From positions 27,141,120-27,205,119 of the forward strand of contig NC_088778.1 in assembly GCF_954871325.1 (NCBI RefSeq): 64,000 nucleotides of DNA, written 5' to 3'. Positions 24,501 through 36,500 of the stretch are shown here, piece after piece (the first letter of the stretch is position 1; each line of letters opens with the position of its first letter). The stretch comes from Gordionus sp. m RMFG-2023. Lineage: Eukaryota; Nematomorpha; Gordioida; Chordodea; Parachordodidae. The translations under genes and the position numbers were made by a program. The notes under the pieces are model-generated. The model saw only the letters and a program-made list of their open reading frames with translations, did not search any database and was not told the origin of the DNA.

Positions 24501-27500
24501 GATTAGTTGGCCTGGTGAACCTATTGGTAATATATCGTTTCCCATTTCTCTCTATAGCTTGATTGTCAAGTTGAGAGAGAATTCTCTCCCGTCTCAGTTC
24601 ATGGATAAACTTTTCTAGCAATTTCTTGCTAGCAAGGGGGAGCAATACATTGTGGATACCAAATATACCAGCTCCATCGATCTGCTTCTTACGCTGGACC
24701 CACTCCTATCCGCCAAATTTCCCCGCCGATGCTCCCTGTTGGACGAGATTGAGTTCCATAAGGCCTGCTGTATCGGGGTAAGATTGTGTTTGTGGTCCTA
24801 GGCTCCTCGTATGTTCTTGTATTACCGGCAGATTGATATCGTGCCTGGAGGTTGAACCCTCGTTTGTCCATTACCTGGTCGACGGAGGTGGGGGTTAACA
24901 AAAGGAATAAGCATTGACTTTAAGCAACGTTGGTCGTAGAAAGGCCATCTGTTGGATGATTCGGAGGAGTAAACTGTTTGTCAACCGAAGATGATTCCAC
25001 CCCTTCTGTACACATACTAAAGAGTTTAAGCTATTATACTAATTTAGGCAATGTGCCATCGTAGATTATTTTTCCAGTCTCTTTCCTTAAAATTCAACTT
25101 ACAGGCTCAATTTCTGTTTTCGATATCCCATTCGCATAGTGGATCCTAAGGAGTGTCTCCTTTTTTTTCTGAACAGATATCAAGATGAGCGAGCTACTCA
25201 TTAGAAAATATTTGCAGTCCGCCATCGTCCTTAGAGATCTACCCATAATATGAGGACGTCTGTCATCCCTGGATTGGAAACGGTGTCGGCCATACCTACT
25301 GGTGCAAGAGCGGGTCTAGATTCGAGGTCCTCATTGTATGTGGCGCTAATCTTAGCGCATTAATAGATGCTACTATACTATTGTTCATTGGGATTACTGC
25401 CTACCAGAAAACGAAAGGACGAGGTTCAACTCACGGCACGATACACCTGCTGCAAATATAACAAGGAACCTAAGACTTCAAGCACTATATCCCCGATACA
25501 GTGGACCGTATATTACCAAATCCCGACTAGCAGAAAGCATCCGATGGGATAATTCGGGTGATAGGAGCGGGCCAAATACAAGGAGCAGACCGACAGAAAC
25601 GTGATCGATGAGCTCCCGATCTTCCCTGGTATATTCAGTATCCCCAAAGTTAGATACACTAATCCCATCGATAAGATTCAGAGGAACACGTAGTGTGCAT
25701 ACTTCATCGGTATCCCCAAAGTTAGATACACTAATCCCATCGATAAGATTCAGAGGAACACGTAGTGTGCATACTTCACAGCTAGACGATGAGAACGACC
25801 AAGCAACGTGAGTAAGGTCGGATGATGACAAAATGCTCCCAGGAACCCCACATTATGTCAAACATTTTTCCTCAGATAAATGAACTGAGGAACACTGAAG
25901 TCCCAAGTATTATGGACGGAGAAAGTGCATCCAATGACAACTTTCATTGTTTAATAACACGATTATGGGGAACCACACCTACAAATTCGGATATTAATCT
26001 AGAGGCGAATCTAAAATTATCTAGCTTAACTTTAACATGTAGAGAAGATCAATCCATCTGCATGAAGAAGATAGCAAGGAGAGGATTCTGTCCCAAACTA
26101 GACCATCAAGGTATGGGGGATAACAATATAACGGCAATACTTTACCAATAGGTTAATCAGACTAACAAATAGATATCTCCCGTTCATCGCACAAATGGAA
26201 CGAACAGGAGTCCTTCAAACAGTCATGAATCTTTATCCCCAAAGCCAATGGTACTCCCAGGGTAATCGTAAATTATTTCAAGTGTCAAAAAACTTCAACC
26301 GTTACTAGTATAGGCTCAAAACAATCCCGACAATTACGATTAATTGGTCAGGGCATTGTTCGATACCAATAGAGTTTTCCCCAGCTTTCTAAGGAAGCGC
26401 CTAACAAGCATACAAGAAATTACCGATGGAAACTTCTATCTTCCCGTATGCGCTGAAAAATATTGCATTGAATCTTTGCGCCGAGGCAATCACCCAATTG
26501 AAATACTGGGTCTATTTTAGAGCCATTGTCATCTATGGTACAGACGAGGAAGAGGTAACCTGGGTCACATTAGCAGTCGCAGAGATGGCGGCACATTGGG
26601 GAATCACAATCAAAGGGGAAAAATCGATCCTCATCACTTGGTCATCTATCTGGATATAACCACTAATTTTTATTTTATGATGGCTAAGGTAAACGAGGAT
26701 AATAGAAGACTAGAATTTTGCTTCCTATCTCATATTATCATTGAACCGAAAGACCAGGTTCGATCGTATAGTAGCTGGATTGATAACAAAACCCTTTACC
26801 TTAAAGCATTCAACACACTAATGGGTCCATCCCACCAGACGACCTCCATCATATGTAAATGTCTCCAGTACACGCATTGGAGTGTAAGAGGAAAAATATT
26901 TCGGATTCTCAGTATTGAGATCCGGATGGGTCCATTTTTTAATAGGTGGTCCAGATTAGAGGTATGCATTGGGCGGAGTTTCGGCCCGACGGGCGGAGTT
27001 TCGGCCCGACCACCCACGCCCATCTAAGTGGGCGGACGGATTGGCGGGTAAAATTTTTTTCGAGAATGGGCAGGCGGGTTAAAAAAAATTGAAACTATGG
27101 GCGGGCTGGGCGGGTTAAATTTTTTAAAACATTAGATGGGCGGCTTTTGGTCCAAAAACCCGCCCAATGCAGACCTCTAGTCCAGATAACAGGTCGAATT
27201 AAAAGATTCTAGAGTCTTACATGGGCTGATTCGAGTCGAAATCCATTCCGAGGCGGACATGGGTGGGTTAGAACCTTGATTTCAAAATTAATTTGGTACC
27301 GGACTCAAACAAACCTCGATAAAATTATTGGATCATATTGCTCAAAAAAAAATAATCTGATAAGAGCAGTCAGATAAAATTTTTCGAGTGCTTTTCCGGC
27401 TCTGGAAATAAAGGGCCGATGTAAGAGCTTTAAAAAATTCTAGAATAACATAAATGGATTATTTTTTTTAAAAAAAACTTCTATTTGAATATTTACTATA

Positions 27501-30500
27501 GTATACAGTAAAACTTATGTAATTTGGGCTCTTGATAATTCAGGCAAATCCCTAATTTGACCAAAACTTTGAGTCCCAATCAAATTCTTATTAACTAGTA
27601 TGTATTAGAAAATGCCTTGATAAATTGGGCAACTGTCTAAGCTAGGCAATTGGCCTCAACGATGATCGAATTAGAAAGGTTACACTAATTGTTAAATTCC
27701 TGATCCATATATTATAGATCTGGAAATCCCAGCTCGGCCCATTTCTGCGGGTTAACAATTTTTGCACAAGTTGGCCAGCCCGTTATAATTGTCTAGCCCT
27801 TTTGTTTATTATCTCTATCTAATTATTTTTTTTCCAATGTCAATTTAGGCTCTTATATCTAATCTCTTCTGATTTCTTTTTACAACTTGAGATATGTATA
27901 GAGTATTTGTAATTTTAATATCATAAATAATTTATTCTAAATTACACAAGCTCTTAAACAAATACAAAGAAATAAGCGCATTGCAATTTATTTCTCAAAT
28001 AGTATTAATCAAAATAATCGCTTAAAATTCAAAAAAAATATATCAAAACTTTAGTACCCGAGCTGGCCTACTAAAATTTTACGAAAAAAAAATCAGAGAT
28101 TTACGAGACCTTGTCCGATATTTGATGTATAAATTGTCCGGGCCGGCTAAAAAAACTTACACTACTTGCCTTGCATAATTCTTTTTTGCCTGGCCCGTCA
28201 GCTTTCGAATATTCTTAATGTATAACCTTGATATCTAATAATTTTATTTCACATATTTTTAAAAAATATATATTTGTAATCCATTTTTTTTACTGAGCCT
28301 TCAAATTTTCGGCGAATTTGGACCACCTCTTCTTATCGACTTCATCCTTTGCGTCTTCTATGCAGTCGCTCTTATATAAAATAGAGAATGTTGAAGGAAA
28401 GATTTGAAAGGATGTGATTGTTTGTCGAGGACGTAGTGTTGTTAAACGGCTTGATTTGAGCCGATTTTTACAAACGGCTATCTCAATATTTGGTCAAGAA
28501 AAAAATAATGCAAGCCTGAAGATTTTCGACCCCTATTATAAAAAATTTTGAGCCTTAGGCAATTTTCTCTGGCTATAATACTAAGCTAGCCGTTTTTAAA
28601 AAATAGGCTCAACACGAGCCAATTAACAGTTATATTTATTTTATTTTTTTTTAAAACTATTTTTACTCACGTAAAAGATATTACAATATTGAAGTAAGAA
28701 CGACTCACCTGGAATATTCAGGTGAGAGATTCGGAATCTTCCAATTTTAAATCATCTTTGTGAAGAGTATTTTTAAATTTGAAACGGAAATGTATTCCAT
28801 ATAAGCACCCGTAGAATTATATTATTCCTACCTCATAAATTTCAAACAATTTCGCTATTAATTTTACGGGAGTTTTTTTTTTATCTCATTAAATTTTTCT
28901 AAAAATGGGTTTATATTTTGAAAATTTTTGAACCATCGATATCTCAGGAACTATTAGTTACTAGGAGGTTAAAATTCTGAATTCGATGCCAATCTAATGA
29001 TACTATCTCAATGTGAAATAATAAGGGTAGGTAAATTGTCTACAATTTAAGCGTAGGTACCCTGTGCATGCTTTATCACATTTCCGGTTTCCGGTAAAAT
29101 CAAATTTCCAAAATTCGAACGCCCCCCCCCCACCTTTATTGGCAAATAATTTAAATTTACGTTATTCCAGAAAACTTTTATCAAGTATAAAAATATCGGA
29201 AAGTTTTTCAAATGTATTTAAATTATCTGAGAAGTGTATGTAGCACGCTGTTTTTTTTTAAAAATATAAATATTATTTTTGAAAAAAAAATAAGTTTGCT
29301 AATTTTTAATTTTTTCAATTTCCTGTAATTGAAATTCAAAAAATGGACGACTAAGGGATGAGGTGCCAAGTGATAAAATTTATTTTTATTGGATCCCCAA
29401 TATAGGGGGAGCATTATAATTGAGTTTGATGAAGCGTGTGATATAATACAAGAACTAGGGGTGATAATAATCAAAATATTTTATTTGATATCATAAATTT
29501 CAGAAGTAAAAGCGGCGGTATTTAATAAATAGCCAAAAAATGTGGAGAAGCAGTAACTTTCATAAGAAACGATCAAATTTCGGGCTCATAGTTGTTGAAA
29601 TCGACTTTGTACACCTTAAAAATTACAACAATTCCTAGTTATACTACTTTTTCAGAAAGAAATTGGAAGGTTTAAGGTAATATTCATACGAAGAAAAGAA
29701 GTCGATTGAAGATCTCGACAACCAGAAAATTGGTAAAAGTATATCATAACCTAAGATTGATTAAAAATATTAAAGAAAATGATAAGACTGCCATGGAGAG
29801 CCAAACATTAATTTTAGAGTTTTAAAAAAAATAAAATTTAATATTAACATATATTCATTTTTTACTATTATATATAAAATAGTTAATATTGTTAAAAAAC
29901 ATTTATTTAAATTTGACCATATTTGACCGGTCAAATGCATAACCCTGTTTTATATAGTTACATAGGGTAAGATTCAGAATTATGGCATGAAAATGTTATT
30001 TTTTTAGCTCTTTTTTTCTTAAAAATAAACTATTATCCTAATATTAGTGTTGATAGAAATTTTGGCTCTTTAAAAATTAATATAATATTATTATTTTTTA
30101 AAAAAAAGCATACCAAAGTTTGATCCACGTAATTTTGATGTATGTAAGATGGGTTCCAACCCGATAAAATATCGTGAATTATAACGGTCCCAAGGGAATG
30201 AGCAATAATGGAAACCTTATTTTGAGGGAATTTGGAAAAATTTGGATGTTTGGCACAAAACATTTGGTAAAGGCGATTTAGTTCTTTTTGGACTCCAGTG
30301 AGTATCTTAAATAAAAAAAAAAGAAAAACATAAATACAGCTGAGGTGAATGACGGATTTCTAATATAAAAACATTTAAATATGGAATCAAAAAAAAGGAG
30401 AAATCGGTTCATTTTCAGCATCCTTAAAAGGTTTTCTAACACTTGTGACTCCAGTGAGTATCTTAAATAGAAAAAAAAGAAAAACATAAATACAGCTGAG

Positions 30501-33500
30501 GTGAATGACGGATTTCTAATATAAAAACATTTAAATATGGAATCAAAAAAAAAGGAGAAATCGGTTCATTTTCAGCATCCTTAAAAGGTTTTCTAACACT
30601 TGTTCCCACAATCCACATTCCATTTTTTTAAAATGCCCTTTCCCAAATTTGATGCCCATGTCGATATAATACTAATAAATTGATTAGTCTATTTTCCCGC
30701 CCCCTCCCCATCGTTTTTTGATGCATAAACTAACTTTCATCGTTCTATACCTGCTTATATTTAACGTAAATTTAAATTCATAAATAAAATTTGCAATTTA
30801 TTCTAGGTGTCCCACTCCATATTAAAAAATTTATTTATATATCGCTATTAGAGGCCATCATAATAGTCTTTTTTTAAGTTCATTGGCATAACGAACTATA
30901 ATTCCATCTAGATAATATTTTAAGTTCTAAATGTCGGTCAATTCGGTTCAATCTACAGACGCGTGCCGGAGAAAATCCGTGAATATAAAGGCACTGATAT
31001 ATTTTAAGGTAGAACCCCGGGGTCAAAGTGATGGTTTTAGGCTAAAAAATCGGTTTAGCCGTTTTTTAAATAAATAACTGAATATATTATACAACTAAGG
31101 TTTCAATTTATAGATCTTTGAAATAGAAGAGGATCACTTTATTTTTGGGTATACTTAAATAGAAAACCAGTAATAGCGACATCCAGAGTTTGGATAAAAA
31201 AGAACATTTTTTGATCAAATTTTACCTTATAAAGATGCCAAATATTTTTTTGGTAAAAAAAAAAATTTTGTAAAATATTATGAATAAAAATTCTTTTTCA
31301 AGATGAATAATCACAAATTAAAAAATAAATCTCTTAAAAGATTTATGTTCAAAAATTTTTTGAATATAATTCTCAAGCTTTGGCGACGTACAAAAAAGTG
31401 GGTCCAAAATATAAATAAATAAATACATTTTGGATAAAAAAATAACAATCTATTTTTAATGTAAAAATAAAATAGTGTTCTAAATCATTTTTAATCATTT
31501 ACAAAAAAAAATTTTCATTTAAAAATCATAAATTTATTAATTTCAAAGTATATTAAAGAATTTGGTGGCATTGTTATTTTTCATTTTCGTTTTATTTTTT
31601 TCTTTTTCTTTATTTAATTATTACAAAATTTAAAAAAAAAATAATGGAAGATTTCGGCCATGTTTCATAATTTTATTAATTTGTGAAAAGGACACAGTCT
31701 AAAGAAAAATCTTAGTATATATATATAAATAAGGAAACCTCGTTACGAAATATTGGACTAGTATAATACATTATGTCCATGACCGTAGTATTGAGTATGC
31801 TTCTGAGTCCTATAACATTTTTGGGCGAGATCATGTCAACAGCTCCTATAAAAAACAATGTGTTTTAATTGTCAATATTTGTATGTATTTAAAACGTTTT
31901 TTTTTAAAAAAGGGAGAAATGCAAAGCTGGAAAGCGTTAGAAAAATGTGTATTGAATTATTTAAGATAAATCCAAAATAATTTTGGCATATAAAAAACTC
32001 TTGAGAGTGTTCTTAAAATGCGAGGAGCAGCGATGTTTCAAATATTGATTAAATAAGACAAATTCTTTGATTGGTAAAATATAATGTTAAAAAGTCGAGT
32101 TCATCCGACTCCGACTCAGGAGTCAATAGTCGACTCAAGTAGTGAAAGAGGACGAATATTTTATGAACTTGAGTCAACTAGAAGACGAATATTTCAGATA
32201 TAATATTATTAATTAAGATATTTGTTCTGTTTTTACATTTTTTTACTTTAGACTTCTAATTTGAGTCGTGAATAAGAATTATATAAATGAGTCGACTAGA
32301 GGACGAATATTTTAAATTAGTTATTAAGATATTTTTTGTTTTTTACATTTTTTTACTTTAGACTTATAACTAGAGTCGGAAATACAATTATTTACTTCAA
32401 TATCTTATTCCTCATTTTATTTGATCAAATAAATTTTTATAAACATTTTTTGATTGAATACTATATTCTCAAATAATAAAATATTTAGCAGGTATCTGAA
32501 TATTTAGAAATTATATCTCAACCATTATTTGAGTTTTATATAAGAAAACCAGACGTGTGATAATAATCAAAACTATGAGATGACGGGTGAATTTTCTTTA
32601 GAACTTTTCCTCATTTGTATTTAATATATATTTAGTATTTTTTTATTGCCTGTTTAGTCATTATTTTAGATATTTTATTTTATAATTAATGGTTAATAAC
32701 TATTAAAATATTTTAAAAAATCCCCTCTTTAGTAAATAATTATTCTTATCTTGAGTAATTGTGATGTAATATTGGATAATAACTTTGTAAAGAACTATAA
32801 CGAATATAATCTAATAATATTATTAAGCATTTAAGAATTTATTACCTATAAAATACAAACAACAATTACACAATTTACTTTATTTTTCTGTTTCTAATTA
32901 AGATATAATATATAACATAAGAAAAAAATATTATATGGTATAACATAAGAAAAAAATATAGATATTGTTGCCATATATGGATATCCCAGTTATTCAAGGA
33001 TAAATAATGCTTTAAGGTGGTTGATGACATCCTATTCTTTTTTTCGTCAAGAAATTCACTGTCTTGCTGAAGGCTCTTTCACTCGGCACACTTGAAGTTT
33101 GCTGGGCAAGAAAATTTTTTGCAATCAGCGACAATGTAGGATAGACAACGATATTTTTTTCCCACCAATCTAGTGTATTCGTTATAGGGGACGCTACTTT
33201 ATCATCGAGATAATCCTTGATCTCATCTTTGATAAGATCAGGGAATTCATATGCATCCCTAAAAATTATAATATATAATATAAAATATTTTCTCAATTCG
33301 TGATGCATGTAAACAGAATACGGCTAAGTATCCATGTCATCAGGAGAAAACTCGTAGGCATTAGATCTATTAGATGGAAATTCAAAATCTTTATATAATA
33401 TTTTAAATTTTTCCATATATTCCGCCTTAACTAATATTTTAGGTATATATTTAATTTTCGTTTTAGGATCAAGTATTGTAGCCACATAATTACTAAATGT

Positions 33501-36500
33501 GCTCACATAACTTTTATATGTCCTACATTTTGTTAACATTTTATTGGCAGTATCCTTAATGACATCATCATTATGATTTCTGGAAGTTTCCTCCAAAATT
33601 TTTTCCATCCTTGTAACAAATAGCACAGCCGTCCCAATCGTCGTTGTATTGGATGATATTTCCAACGTCATTTTGTAAAACGGTTTTAAAAAAATTTCAA
33701 TATCCTTTAGAATATTTGCTTCCGTATCATTGATATAGCAGGCATCAGTCATATATTTATTTACAAGTAATTTGATGGCATCTAAATTCATGCCATTATA
33801 TTAACAACAAATGGAAAATGGAAAGTTTTATTCTAGATTTAATTAAATTACCATACCCACATTGTGGTGATGATATTTCCTAAGCATTGTTAACATCACT
33901 TGATGCATTTGAAATTCAAGACAAGATACTATCAATCACTCAAGACAATGCACCAAATATAGTGAGTGCTGCAGCGAAAATGAATACCATTTTCGAATCA
34001 AAATATAATATAACTCTGTTTAGCTATAGATGTATAGCCCATATTATTAACATTATTGTAAAAGAAGGTTTATCATCATTAGACGTTAAACTTGAAAAAG
34101 TTTGAAATGCAATAAAAAAGTTACATCTATCGCCCAAGCTCCTACAAAAATTTATGAAGGTCTCTGGTGGGACAAGAATCCCTCTAGATTATATCACCAT
34201 AGGAACGGAAAATATTTAATGCTAGCAACAGTAAACAAAGTAAGTGTTAACATAATTATTTTAATATTGTGTAATATATTTTATTAAAGAATTTAGATGC
34301 CATCAAATTACTTGTAAATAAATATATGACGGATGCCTACTATATCAATGATACGGAAGCAAATATTTTGAAGGATATTGAAATTTTTTTAAAATCGTTT
34401 TACAAAATGACGTTGGAAATATCATCCAATACAACGACGATTGGGACGGCTGTGCTATTTGTTACAAGGATGGAAAAAATTTTGGAGGAGACTTCCAGAA
34501 ATCATAATGATGATGCCATTAAGAATGCTGCAAATAAAATGTTAACAAAGTGTATGACATATAAAAGTTATGTGAGCACATTTAGTAATTATGTGGCTAC
34601 ATTACTTGATCCTAAAACTAAAATTAAATATATGCCTAAAATATTAGTTAAGGCGGAATATATGGAAAAATTTAAAATATTATATAAAGGTTTTGAATTT
34701 CCATCTTATAGATCTAATGCCTACGAATTTTCTCCTGATGACATGGATACTCAGCCGTATTCTGTTTGCATGCATCACGAATTGAGATAGTAATTAAAAT
34801 ATATTATATTATAATTTTTAGGGAGGCATATGAATTCCCTGATCTTATAAAAAAGGAGATCAAGGATTATCTCGATGATAAAGCAGCGTCCCCTACAACG
34901 AATATACTAGATTGGTGGGAAAAAAATAGCCTTGTCTATCCTACATGATTGCAAAAGATTTTCTTGCCCAGCAATCATCAAGTGTGCCGAGTGAGAGAGC
35001 CTTTAGCAAGACAGTGGATTTCCTGACGAAAAAAAGAAATAGGATGGCACCATCCACCTTAAAGCATTGTTTATCCTTGAATAACTGGAATATCGATATA
35101 GGGCAATAATATATATATTTTTTTCTTAATACTATATAATATTTTTTTCTTATGTTATATTTATATCATTATATTTTAATTAGAAACAGAAAAATAAAGT
35201 AAATTTGCGTAATTGTTGTTTGATTTTTATAAATTCTTAAATGTTAAATAATATTATTAGATTATAGTCGTTATAGTTCTTATCCACAAAGTTTTAATCC
35301 AATATTACATCACAATTACTCAAGATAAGAATAATTATTTACTAAAGAGGAGATTTTTGAAAATATTTTAATAGTTATTAACCATTAATTATAAAATAAA
35401 ATAATTATCTAAAATAATGACTAAAGAGGGACTATAAAAATACTAAATATATATTAAATACAGATGAGGAGGAGTTCTAAAGAAAATTCACCCGTCATCT
35501 TCACCCGTCATCTCATAGCTTTGATTATTATCACACGTCTGGTTTTCTTATATAAAATTCAAATAATGAGAGATACAATTTAAAATATTCCGATACCTGC
35601 TAAATATTTTATTATTTGAGAATATAGTATTCAATCAAAAAATGTAAATAAGAATTTATTAAGTATTCAATCAAAAAATGTTCATAAGAATTTATTTGAT
35701 CAAATAAAATGAGGAATAAGATAATGAAGTAAATAATTGGTATTCACGACTCAAGTTGGAAGTCTAAGTAAAAAAAATGTAAATAATAAAACAAATATAT
35801 TAAATAATAATAATTAATTTAAATATATGACAATAAAATAATTACCTAAAAGAGGGACTATAAATTATAAAAAATATATTAAATACAGATGAGGAGTGCT
35901 AAAGAAGATTCACCCGTCAACTCACAGTTTTGATTATTATCACACGTCTGGTTTTTTTTATATAAAATTCAAATAATGGTTGAGATATAATTTCAAAATA
36001 TTCTATTATTTGAGAATATAATATTCAATCAAAAGTAAATAAGAATTTATTAGAGTATTCAATCAAAACATGTTAATAAGAATTTATTTGATCAAATAAA
36101 ATGAGGAATAATATAATGAAGTAAATAATTGGTATTCACGATTTAATTTGGAAGTCTAAAGTAAAAAAAATGTATAACAGAACAAATATCATATATAATA
36201 ATAATTAATTTGAAATATTCGTCCTCTAGTCGACTCAACTATATAATTTGTATTCAAGACTCAAGTTGAAAGTCTAAAGTAAATAACAGACAAATATCTT
36301 AATTAATAATAACTAATTTGAAATATTTGGTCGACTAAGTTCATAGAAATATTCGTCCTCTAGTCGACTTACACTCAACTATATAATTTGTATTCAAGAC
36401 TCAATTGGAAGTCTAAAGTAAAAAAAATGTAAAAAACAAAAAATATCTTAATTAATAACTAATTAAAAATATTCGTCCTCTAGTGGACTCAAGTTCATAG

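Larger units (their letters stand above)
24034..28293 (-). other. DDHD1 intron 9
   Basis: 4260 nt, largely filled by a decayed DIRS-like retroelement (24370-26690), a family C MITE (26957-27179) and a pogo-like MITE (27507-27690). The retroelement part is markedly GC-richer than the rest of the intron. Confidence 0.7.
28371..30113 (-). other. DDHD1 intron 8
   Basis: 1743 nt. Holds a family A MITE at 28434-28632 and a hAT transposase remnant at about 29600-29775. The rest is AT-rich. Confidence 0.7.
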
